DNA from: CAYGYG01 sp964354155
GTDB lineage: Bacteria; Hydrothermota; Tepidihabitantia; SM23-42; CAYGYG01
NCBI GenBank assembly: GCA_964354155.1
Contig: CAYGYG010000012.1
Coordinates: 23,258-87,257, forward strand
Direction of reading: 5' to 3'
Length of the DNA stretch: 64,000 bases
The notes under the pieces were generated by a model that worked only from the letters and a program-made list of their open reading frames with translations, did no database searches and had not been told where the DNA came from. Shown piece by piece: positions 43,167 through 50,210 of this stretch. Numbering within the stretch: the stretch's first letter is position 1; the number at the start of each line of letters is the position of its first letter. A program made the translations under genes and the position numbers.

Positions 43167-43194
43167 ATTCTATGCCAGACGATGATAATGTCAA
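43167..43194 (-). promoter_or_regulatory. Promoter of the second C25 gene
   Basis: Minus strand: TTGACA (43194-43189), 16-bp spacer, TAGAAT (43172-43167). The leader is about 25 bases with AAAAGGAGG. Confidence 0.7.
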
Positions 43195-43287
43195 GGGTTA
43201 ATTGCAAGCTGGTACACACCTGGTTACAAGTATTGGAGGGATGCGATTTGTCCCTGGCCGCAATGCGGCGACGGGATCCGCGTTCAT

Positions 43288-43372
43288 TTGTCATTCTGAG
43301 GAACCTGGTGACGAAGAATCTCAGATCCCTCGTCCGCCATACGCCTTGGCGGACGAGGGATGACAGACGGGG
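43288..43372. repeat. Dispersed repeat with GAAGAATCTC block and inverted CGTCCGCC pair
   Basis: Contains CGAAGAATCTCAGATCCCT, then CTCGTCCGCC and GGCGGACGAG facing each other, then ATGACAG. Related to the 11.5-kb spacer. Confidence 0.6.
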
Positions 43373-43405
43373 GAGATGAAAGAAACGGGAAACCAGTGAC
43401 AAAAA

Positions 43406-43443
43406 AATCCCCCTCAATCCCCCTTTATAAAAGGGGGAGATGG
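43406..43443. repeat. Palindromic dispersed repeat, copy 3 of 3
   Basis: Core CCCCCTTTA/TAAAAGGGGG with an outer AATCCCCCT arm; same family as 5025-5070 and 12479-12522. Confidence 0.7.
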
Positions 43444-43453
43444 AGAGAGAACT

Positions 43454-43590
43454 GGGCGGTACTGGACTTGTTGAGGGCCGCTGTTTTTGTGGCACGAAAT
43501 CCCGTCACCTTGGAATTCTAAGGCAGAAACGGGAAACCAGCGACCTTCGGTATGTGAGACGGACGCTCTTTTACCGGCACCCCTAAACCA
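43454..43590 (-). pseudogene. Degenerate tRNA-like fragments related to tRNA-Val
   Basis: 43454-43470 (GGGCGGTACTGGACTTG) matches the 3' end of the intact tRNA-Val at 45693-45766 in 16 of 17 bases and the same orientation. A second piece at about 43535-43570 (AACCAGCGACCTTCGG, then TATGTGAGAC) resembles its T arm and anticodon arm. The spacing is wrong and pairing is lost, so this is not a working tRNA. Between them lies another tRNA-like piece (43493-43525). The rest of 43195-43780 holds repeats and no gene. Confidence 0.55.
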
Positions 43591-43697
43591 CATGAAATAT
43601 CGGCAGTTTTCGGCGAGCGAAATATCCCTCGTCCGATTTGTGCCACAATTGTGCGACGTGTGTTGGTTGTTTTGCTGTCTCTTATATAAACAATGTC

Positions 43698-43731
43698 AAT
43701 GACCATTTTTGGTCATTAGTCAATGACCAAA
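43698..43731. promoter_or_regulatory. Candidate operator upstream of the AAA/DUF4143 gene
   Basis: Perfect inverted repeat AATGACCA-TTTT-TGGTCATT (43698-43717), then a second GTCAATGACCAA half-site (43719-43730). It ends 16 bases before the -35 box, a usual place for an activator or repressor site. Confidence 0.5.
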
Positions 43732-43746
43732 TGTGGATAGTGGGTA

Positions 43747-43774
43747 TTGACAAAGAAGAAAAGATAGACATAAT
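43747..43774 (+). promoter_or_regulatory. Promoter of the AAA/DUF4143 gene, leaderless type
   Basis: TTGACA (43747-43752), 16-bp spacer, CATAAT (43769-43774). The ATG at 43781 is seven bases after the -10 box. Confidence 0.65.
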
Positions 43775-43780
43775 TGGATC

Positions 43781-45199
43781 ATGAAGAACGAACTTTTAAT
43801 CCACAATCTCTTCAAAGAAAGCGTTGATGGCTTTTTAGAAAATGATCCTCACTTGCGCGGTCTCCGGAATCAAAAATATGTATTCCATCCATCATTGGAA
43901 CGTGAGATGTCGCTGGATGATCCGGGGATTTATATTCTAACCGGAGGACGACAGGTGGGTAAATCGACCCTGATGAAACTATTAATAAGAAATTTGTTGC
44001 TCGCGAAGCAGGCTGCACCCCAGCAGGTCAGTTATGTTGCATGCGATTTGTTTGAGCGTTATCAGGAACTAGTACTCGTAATGCAGCAGGTATTCGAGGA
44101 AATGGATCGCGAGAAGTATTTTTATTTATTCCTCGATGAGATCACGTATGTCAGAGAGTGGGATAGGGCAATAAAACACTTTGCCGACCTTGGTTATTTC
44201 AAACACGGATGCCTGCTTATAACCGGTTCGGATTCGATCATCCTGAAGGAAAGCATGAAGAAATTCCCGGGACGACGGGGCAAAGCAGATACGACTGATT
44301 TTCATTATTATCCACTTTCTTTCTTTGACTATGTGCTGCTCGTTGCACCAGACCAGAAGGTGGAAATCAATGGATTCAAGAAGTTAATTGTTTCCCCACA
44401 GGCACTTGCGGAGAAGAGCCTGGATTCACTCGAGAAATGCACTGCAAAGATTGATGTTAAGGCAATCAGTGAATACTTCGAGAATTACCTATTGACCGGC
44501 GGTTTCTTGTCAGCCATAAACAGTTTTGCGAATAATGAGCGAATAGATAAATTCATCTATCGGATTTACCAGGAATGGGTGATCGGCGATTTTCTGAAGC
44601 GGAACAAACGTGAGTCTTTTTTAAAAGATATTATAACCGCTTTGTCGGACCGACTGGCGAAACAAGTTTCAATTCATTCCATAGCTTCCCAGACCGAAAT
44701 TCAGCATCACGCAACGGTTCAGGAATATTTAGAGATTCTGCAGGATATGGATGTGCTATTTATTCAATCCGCGTTGCGAGAAGATAAATTGCGTCCCGCA
44801 CCCAAAAAGGCAAAGAAGATTCATTTTTCCGATCCATTTATCGCTCAGGCGCTAATCGCCTGGGCTTTTAAAGTGGATGATCCGTGGGTATTTGCCGAAA
44901 AGAACGTAGTCCACGAGAGTACATTAAAGGAAAATATTATCGAAGGTTGTATCTCGGCGCTCCTGCGGCGAAATCATCCGACATGCTACATAAAGGCACA
45001 AGGCGAGGTGGATATTGCGATCCTTTCGGGCCGAACATTCCTGCCCATTGAGATAAAGTGGTCTGAATCCTTGAAGAAAGCTGACTTGAAACAGATCTTG
45101 AAGTATAGAAAAGGCATTATCGGATATAAAGGACTTCGGATTGGTAAATACGAACACCTTTCAGTGTTGCCAATACCTTTATTGGCTTTGTTGATTTAG
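43781..45199 (+). CDS. AAA ATPase with DUF4143 C-terminal domain
   Basis: A 472-residue P-loop protein of the AAA_14/DUF4143 type. Walker A is TGGRQVGKSTLMKLL (about 54-68), Walker B is YFYLFLDEITYVREWD, and a sensor-like LLITGSDS strand follows. The C-terminal DUF4143 part contains GEVDIAILSGRTFLPIEIKWS, which looks like a PD-(D/E)xK nuclease core (D...ExK). Such proteins are frequent in accessory genome and sometimes linked to defence or selfish behaviour, but the role is not established. Codon use is AT-richer than the chromosomal genes around 20-40 kb. It lies between tRNA-Val-like fragments and the intact tRNA-Val, so acquisition by site-specific insertion is possible. Confidence 0.8.
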   Translation: MKNELLIHNLFKESVDGFLENDPHLRGLRNQKYVFHPSLEREMSLDDPGIYILTGGRQVGKSTLMKLLIRNLLLAKQAAPQQVSYVACDLFERYQELVLVMQQVFEEMDREKYFYLFLDEITYVREWDRAIKHFADLGYFKHGCLLITGSDSIILKESMKKFPGRRGKADTTDFHYYPLSFFDYVLLVAPDQKVEINGFKKLIVSPQALAEKSLDSLEKCTAKIDVKAISEYFENYLLTGGFLSAINSFANNERIDKFIYRIYQEWVIGDFLKRNKRESFLKDIITALSDRLAKQVSIHSIASQTEIQHHATVQEYLEILQDMDVLFIQSALREDKLRPAPKKAKKIHFSDPFIAQALIAWAFKVDDPWVFAEKNVVHESTLKENIIEGCISALLRRNHPTCYIKAQGEVDIAILSGRTFLPIEIKWSESLKKADLKQILKYRKGIIGYKGLRIGKYEHLSVLPIPLLALLI

Positions 45200-45692
45200 T
45201 CTATGTTCACTGCGTCCGAAAATAGCATACTGCAAAAAATCCTCGATCAATTCAACAACACTTCGCTTGAAGGCGATCAGACTTATAAGTTTTAGCGCCG
45301 TAATCTGCCGTGTCATCACTGCCATCGAGGCGCTGAAGCGCTAACTTTAGCCTGTTGGTTGGTCAATCCAAGCCGCAATTTGTTTACAATAGACTTTTTG
45401 TGAATATCATCGACTTGCCGATCGTTGAGAAGTTGTTCGATTTCCTGCTTTTGCCCATTTTCTCGTATTGAAATATTGATGAAGAAATGGGAAACCGGTC
45501 GCGATTCGCAAACGCCTACTTTGAACTCTATGAATGAACTCCCGCACCTTGTTCATTCCAATAGATCGCAATTCGATTAGGCTTTCAAGGATTAGGTTAA
45601 AATTACTATCGCATTATTAATATAGTGACGAGCAACAACGTACGGGATGCTGAAATCGGCAGTCAAACAAATAAGTCTGAGCCACTTTCGCA
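45200..45692. other. AT-rich intergenic stretch, no gene seen
   Basis: About 490 bp between the ATPase gene and tRNA-Val. A 28-codon frame at 45203 (MFTASENSILQKILDQFNN) could be a remnant but has no ribosome site. Nothing else recognisable. Confidence 0.4.
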
Positions 45693-45766
45693 TGGGCGGT
45701 ACTGGATTTGAACCAGTGACCTCTGGTATGTGAGACCAGCGCTCTAACCAACTGAGCTAACCGCCC
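45693..45766 (-). tRNA. tRNA-Val (anticodon CAC)
   Basis: On the minus strand the cloverleaf is complete: acceptor GGGCGGT/ACCGCCC with discriminator A, D arm GCTCAGTTGGTTAGAGC, anticodon stem CTGGT/ACCAG with loop CTCACAT (anticodon CAC), and T arm ACTGG/CCAGT with TTCAAAT. No CCA is encoded. It is a plausible integration target given the partial copy at 43454. Confidence 0.9.
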
Positions 45767-45813
45767 GAGAATAGGAAACAGGTGGCTCCATTATAGTAAA
45801 AGCCGAAAAGAAG

Positions 45814-46077
45814 TCAACAAACATTGCCATTCGAAGCCTTGACCTTGGACTTGATGTCCGAGGGCAAGGCGAAGGTCTGAAGACCGGTCTTGAGGGAGAA
45901 GCGGAAGCCGAATTCCTGCTTCCCGGATACGGTAAGGTATTCAACCAAGACATCATGGAGCTTGACTGTTACCTCGTCCAGGGCTTGCAGTCGGACATCC
46001 TGCATCTTAACCTCAAGGTCTTTCTTTTGCTGTTCCAGCTCGCTTAATGCCTTGAGCTTTTCTGAGATTTCTGACAT
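45814..46077 (-). CDS. Small coiled-coil protein, hypothetical
   Basis: An 87-residue protein: a helical, charged N-terminal half (SEISEKLKALSELEQQKKDL) likely to form a coiled coil, then VKLHDVLVEYLTVSGKQEFG and a short C-terminal beta-like part. I know no family. AAGGAGGTCTCA stands just before the start. The 5' two fifths of the gene and its whole upstream region are part of the 430-bp duplication; the other copy (51967-52140) is truncated, which suggests this one is the intact parent. Confidence 0.55.
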   Translation of the reverse strand: MSEISEKLKALSELEQQKKDLEVKMQDVRLQALDEVTVKLHDVLVEYLTVSGKQEFGFRFSLKTGLQTFALPSDIKSKVKASNGNVC

Positions 46078-46370
46078 TGAGACCTCCTTGCTTATGAGTT
46101 GTCAGGTTATACTGTATTATCAGACTACTCGGTCAATCGGTCAATCCGTTGACCTTTCACTATATAGCAAGATTTTCAGGCCAGACCCCGACCAAGAGTC
46201 TTGGCCTTCTGAAATAGGTTTAATAAGGTAGTGCGCTAATCTGTAAAGCGATTATAAGAGCGGCTGACTTAAGATGGCGGTGGTGCTACTTCCTTTGAGC
46301 CATAAGGCACAGGGTTTTCAAGTTCGGGTGGCTTGAAGAAGTACTTGACCACAACACGCATGCTTCACGT
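45946..46370 (+). repeat. Direct duplication D, copy 1
   Basis: About 430 bp nearly identical to 52009-52434 in the same orientation, with scattered substitutions. It covers the 5' part of the small coiled-coil gene (minus strand), its promoter region, and ends at a 23-base hairpin (46371-46393). Confidence 0.85.
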
Positions 46371-46393
46371 CTGTGTCTCCCTAAGGGACACAG
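46371..46393. repeat. Hairpin repeat E1
   Basis: CTGTGTC-TCCCTAAGG-GACACAG; stems CTGTGTC/GACACAG. Followed by GGTGTCGGAGAGA, as at 55891-55904. The inner part is inverted relative to 52435-52457 and 55868-55890. Confidence 0.65.
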
Positions 46394-46512
46394 TGGTGTC
46401 GGAGAGAAATGTAAATATCTGTGAGGGACACCACACTAGATCTCTTATAATTCAACGTAAGTATTGAAATAACTATACATAATAGATATGCGCAATATCT
46501 GCACGATTTTAG

Positions 46513-46531
46513 GTGCGACAAAATGTCGAAC
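46513..46531. promoter_or_regulatory. Upstream palindrome 1 (possible enhancer site)
   Basis: GTGCGACA-AAA-TGTCGAAC, preceded by GATTTTAG. First of three related palindromes about 100 bp apart, upstream of a sigma-54-type promoter. Confidence 0.55.
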
Positions 46532-46610
46532 TTCCGTCTGCTCCAAAACTCAAGTTATGTCGTGGAGTAACAGTACTTAATCAATAAACCAATATATGCC
46601 GTGATTTTAG

Positions 46611-46629
46611 GTGCGACAAAATGTCGCAC
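46611..46629. promoter_or_regulatory. Upstream palindrome 2 (possible enhancer site)
   Basis: Perfect GTGCGACA-AAA-TGTCGCAC, preceded by GATTTTAG; 98 bp from site 1. Confidence 0.6.
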
Positions 46630-46712
46630 TTGAGGAATGATCAGAATATCTGGATAACTCCTTGAAATAACTGGCGTTATAGAAATGGTGCGATCTAGGT
46701 GTGATATTTCAG

Positions 46713-46731
46713 CTGCGACAAAATGTCGCAC
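46713..46731. promoter_or_regulatory. Upstream palindrome 3 (possible enhancer site)
   Basis: CTGCGACA-AAA-TGTCGCAC, preceded by GATATTTCAG; 102 bp from site 2 and about 60 bp before the -24 element. Confidence 0.6.
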
Positions 46732-46792
46732 TTCAGAATAGCCCCGATTGATAACTCTTGAAAATAGAAGACTTCACTGATGAGGCAAACCA

Positions 46793-46806
46793 GGCACGGT
46801 TTTTGC
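46793..46806 (+). promoter_or_regulatory. Sigma-54 (-24/-12) promoter candidate
   Basis: AGGCACGGTTTTTGCA fits the TGGCACG-N4-TTGCA consensus in all but the first base; GG (46793-46794) and GC (46805-46806) are separated by exactly ten bases. Transcription would begin near 46818 and could reach the secreted-protein gene at 47166. Confidence 0.65.
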
Positions 46807-46825
46807 AACTATAATATATTGTGAC

Positions 46826-47104
46826 ATGGGTGACATTGTCAATTACGCAGAAAGCGGCGAATCGGATTTTCTTGCGCTTTTCAAGGAAGGATTGTGTGGC
46901 GTGACGGAAGCAGCCGTAGTGCCGTGGCAATCCCATCGGTTCCTACTGGTATGCAAGCCCCGTCATCTCAGGAACCTGTCGCACTATCATTGCAATCAAT
47001 CTCCCGAAGGGACAGGAGGTGTGAAATACGATAAAAGATCAAAAATCAAAGAGCAAAAATGTGACCGGGGGAAGTTTCAGCAATCGATCTTTCAATTGCT
47101 GTAA
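46826..47104 (+). CDS. Possible small ORF behind the sigma-54 promoter
   Basis: A 92-codon frame whose ATG lies about 8 bases after the predicted sigma-54 start. The first 35 residues (MGDIVNYAESGESDFLALFK and on) look protein-like; the rest (HLRNLSHYHCNQSPEGTGG, then a lysine-rich tail) does not. No family is recognised and no ribosome site is seen. It may be untranslated leader. The rest of 46078-47165 contains the duplication, hairpin E1 and the palindromes, with no other gene. Confidence 0.2.
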   Translation: MGDIVNYAESGESDFLALFKEGLCGVTEAAVVPWQSHRFLLVCKPRHLRNLSHYHCNQSPEGTGGVKYDKRSKIKEQKCDRGKFQQSIFQLL

Positions 47105-47122
47105 TCGTGATTGAAAAGATCC

Positions 47123-47151
47123 TTGACAGAAAGAGAAAGGTGTAGTAAGAT
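47123..47151 (+). promoter_or_regulatory. Second promoter of the 997-residue secreted protein gene
   Basis: TTGACA (47123-47128), 17-bp spacer, TAAGAT (47146-47151); GAGGAGG follows before the ATG at 47166. Confidence 0.65.
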
Positions 47152-47165
47152 ACGAGGAGGCAAAG

Positions 47166-50159
47166 ATGTTGAAGATGATAGCAACAAGCATATTGCTGAT
47201 CGTTGTGGGGGCTGTGCTTTTACATGCCCAACCGCCCACTCCGAACGGCTGGGAAGATGCTGCCGCGATTTACACTATTGAACCAGTGGTGCAGACTACG
47301 CCTTCGATTACATCAAACCAGAATTGGGTGCACACCCTTTGTCTCAATGAAACTTTTGAGCTCATGCATCGGCGTTCTTCTGATCATGGTTTCAGTTGGG
47401 CGCCGGAAATCCAACGGATTTCGGATGTTGGTGCTGAGGTCCTCGATGGTTACCAGATTGTTGCTGATAGTCGCGGGTACGTCTACGCCGTGTGGTACGA
47501 AGGAGGCACCAACAATTGCAGCCTATTGTTTGCATACTCGACCGATAACGGGGATCAATGGTCTGATCCCCGAGTCATAAACACTGAATTGAATCTTACT
47601 TACCCTGTATACTATCCGCCCAAGCTTTCATTAACGGTCGATACGGAGGACACTGTTCGCCTGGCGTTTATCTATTCGTACTTCTACGATGACGCTTATG
47701 CTTGTTTTCTATGTTACTCCCAGTACTACGATGACGGGTCGCCTGCGCCAGAATGGACGCCGCACGAGCGAATATCGGACCTTAACGGAACCCCGTGCCA
47801 ATCATGGAGCCACTCGATTTGCGCATTGGAAAATGTCCCGCATGTTGCTTTTGCAACCTTTGAAAGCGTTGAAGGCCCATGTTATGTTTATCACGGGAGA
47901 CGGAATTCGGTTGGAAACTGGAGTACAAATCGCATCAGTGACGTTCCCTACAGCAATGTACCACGCATTGTTTTGAATAAGGATGAGACGAGCTACCTGC
48001 ATGTCGTCATACACGAAGACATAAGGCATGGAGCCAATTATATCTATTATTACCGGTCGACTGACTCCGGAAGTAGCTGGCCAGTGTACCATCAACTCTT
48101 CGATACCGACTATTGGTACAGGCCAACAATGGCAATTAATGGTTCGAAGATCTTTGTGGCTGCCACATTCGGCGCAGCGGGTGATCTCCAAAACCAAGTG
48201 TCTACGAATTCGGGCCTGACGTGGCAAATACCGATTACCCTTGCTACAGGAAGCACCGATGCATGGCTAACCTCAAACGCTTTCGGCTATTATCTAATAT
48301 TCAGGGAAATATGTGCTCCAACCGTCGATTTCACGGCATTCTACGATACGCTGTTCAGCAGTACCGATATGGCCACGGCGGCAAATGCCGGCCGGCATCT
48401 GTACCGGGTTCCTGAGAAGAATCTCTTCAATCTGGTTTACGAATCGAAAGGTAAGGTCAGATACACGAGGACTGAAGGCAATTATGTAGACTGGCAGCCC
48501 TTCCACAAGGTCGACGACGGTTGTTATCCCTCGGTTGGTTACGTCTATGTTCCTTTTGGTCCGATTCAACCTGAATCAGCGGCCTGTATTGCCTACAAAT
48601 CCGGTCCGGATGAGATTCGTTATCGGTGCTTATATGAACCAACCGGCGGCTGGTTTGGTTTTTCGATTCTGGAACCTGGATCCGGTCTAATTCCGGGTGC
48701 CCCTTCGCTGATTACCGTCGGATACAACATCTGCGTGGTCTATCCGGTTTACAATCCTGATCGTCTGCCCCAGTATCCTTTTTTCAGCGCCATCTACTTC
48801 AACGAATTCCGGTGGGATGCCCCGGTACCTGGTGCACCAGTAGTTCTAGCTCAGTCGGACTTCCTATTGCTTAATTCTCCGTGCATCACTTACGACGGCA
48901 ACTACGACCTACACGTTGTCTGGGATGTTGATGGCGAAATCTGGTACCGAATGAGGGACTATCTGGGCTGGCAACCACAGGAAAAGGTTGACAACACAGA
49001 ACCACCGAGCCCCTCTGCGACGCCGTTTGTGGAGACGTATGGTGATCGGGTGTTCTGCGACTGGACTGAATACCCTCTGGGCATCTCAACCGAAGTGTAT
49101 GAGAACTTCAGGTACATATGGTGGCCGGGCTGGCAGAATCCGGCTGACCCCGGGCTGATTAGCAACTCGCCTCTCTATGCCTCTGACTTCCCCGTGAGTT
49201 GTCTGGGCGATTTCTCGGTCTGGGCTGAGCAGAACCCGATGCTTTTTGACTATGACACAAGGTATCTCAGCAAGACCTGGGGATATGGGTGGGTGAATGA
49301 GACTCCACCCCGTTCGTACTATCCCCATGCCCAGCTTTGGCCCTGTGATCCGACCGGTTACTGGCATCTCTACACGGCATCAACCGAAGGGAACACCATG
49401 CCCTACAAAGTGGCAACCAGGGAGAACCTGTTTCCCGGGGGCAAGGGCGGCCTGAAAGTTCCGGTCTATTACAAGGTCGTCACCGGAGAACCGGTCCGCT
49501 CCAGGTTCTGCACCAAGCGCGACTCAACCATCCGATACGGTGGCTTCAATTCAGATTATGGGAAGAACGAGCTAGTCTACACGCTTGATTTCCTGGATCC
49601 GCTGTATTCAAGCTATGATGCGCGCCTGGTCATATACTTTGAGGGAACCGGCACCAGAACCGAGAAGGTCGTTGTCGACAGCGTGGATTTCGGGTCATAC
49701 GAACTCCATCCTAATCGACCCGAAACCCTGAGTATCACCATACCACGATCTTTGTACTGGAAAGACCACAAGGTGGTCGTAACCCTCAAGGGCATGCCTG
49801 TTACCAAGGCCGGCATCATCGTCCACCAACTGGAAAAGCAGACCTCAGGCAAGAGAGGCCTGAGTGGTGTTCAGACACAGCAGACGGTCCCGACGTCCGG
49901 CCTGTCACAACTCAAGGTATCACCTAACCCGGTCAGGACGAAGATGACGCTTACACTGATAGCACATGAGCCTGCTTCGATATCAATCGGTCTATCCGAC
50001 ATAACTGGAAGACTGGTAAAGACCGTCTTTGTCGGCAAGACCACGGCCGGCCGCAACGTCTTTACTGTTGATACGAAAGGACTCTCCAACGGTGTCTACT
50101 TCCTGACCTTCAAATCAGGCAAGGAAACGTCAACGCGAAAGGTCGTGTTGGTGAGATAG
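47166..50159 (+). CDS. Large secreted beta-propeller-like protein with C-terminal sorting domain
   Basis: A 997-residue protein with a signal peptide (MLKMIATSILLIVVGAVLLHA). Residues 60-650 carry many BNR/sialidase-like blades with SxDxGxxW motifs (RRSSDHGFSWAPE, YSTDNGDQWSDP, STDSGSSWPVY, STNSGLTWQIP). A linker domain follows, then a C-terminal sorting domain (LKVSPNPVRTKMTLTLI, DITGRLVKTVFVG, LSNGVYFLTFKSGKETSTRK). It is probably a surface or released protein exported like the C25 proteins; binding of polysaccharide or protein is typical for such propellers. It sits inside the block bracketed by duplication D, behind a sigma-54-type promoter and a second sigma-70-type one. Confidence 0.75.
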   Translation: MLKMIATSILLIVVGAVLLHAQPPTPNGWEDAAAIYTIEPVVQTTPSITSNQNWVHTLCLNETFELMHRRSSDHGFSWAPEIQRISDVGAEVLDGYQIVADSRGYVYAVWYEGGTNNCSLLFAYSTDNGDQWSDPRVINTELNLTYPVYYPPKLSLTVDTEDTVRLAFIYSYFYDDAYACFLCYSQYYDDGSPAPEWTPHERISDLNGTPCQSWSHSICALENVPHVAFATFESVEGPCYVYHGRRNSVGNWSTNRISDVPYSNVPRIVLNKDETSYLHVVIHEDIRHGANYIYYYRSTDSGSSWPVYHQLFDTDYWYRPTMAINGSKIFVAATFGAAGDLQNQVSTNSGLTWQIPITLATGSTDAWLTSNAFGYYLIFREICAPTVDFTAFYDTLFSSTDMATAANAGRHLYRVPEKNLFNLVYESKGKVRYTRTEGNYVDWQPFHKVDDGCYPSVGYVYVPFGPIQPESAACIAYKSGPDEIRYRCLYEPTGGWFGFSILEPGSGLIPGAPSLITVGYNICVVYPVYNPDRLPQYPFFSAIYFNEFRWDAPVPGAPVVLAQSDFLLLNSPCITYDGNYDLHVVWDVDGEIWYRMRDYLGWQPQEKVDNTEPPSPSATPFVETYGDRVFCDWTEYPLGISTEVYENFRYIWWPGWQNPADPGLISNSPLYASDFPVSCLGDFSVWAEQNPMLFDYDTRYLSKTWGYGWVNETPPRSYYPHAQLWPCDPTGYWHLYTASTEGNTMPYKVATRENLFPGGKGGLKVPVYYKVVTGEPVRSRFCTKRDSTIRYGGFNSDYGKNELVYTLDFLDPLYSSYDARLVIYFEGTGTRTEKVVVDSVDFGSYELHPNRPETLSITIPRSLYWKDHKVVVTLKGMPVTKAGIIVHQLEKQTSGKRGLSGVQTQQTVPTSGLSQLKVSPNPVRTKMTLTLIAHEPASISIGLSDITGRLVKTVFVGKTTAGRNVFTVDTKGLSNGVYFLTFKSGKETSTRKVVLVR

Positions 50160-50167
50160 GAACTGAA

Positions 50168-50199
50168 GGGGCAGGGGAAGGTGTGCCTTCCCCTGCCCC
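50168..50199. terminator. Long hairpin between two secreted-protein genes
   Basis: Perfect 14-bp stem GGGGCAGGGGAAGG/CCTTCCCCTGCCCC with loop TGTG, nine bases after the stop. No T run follows and the next start is 12 bases away, so it may be an mRNA-stabilising or attenuating hairpin. The stem base GGGGCAG recurs in the C25 terminators. Confidence 0.6.
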
Positions 50200-50210
50200 T
50201 GGGGTACTCT

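Noticed and set aside
46513..46731. CRISPR-like array
   Set aside because: Only three short palindromes with about 80-bp gaps of unlike sequence; no leader or cas genes.
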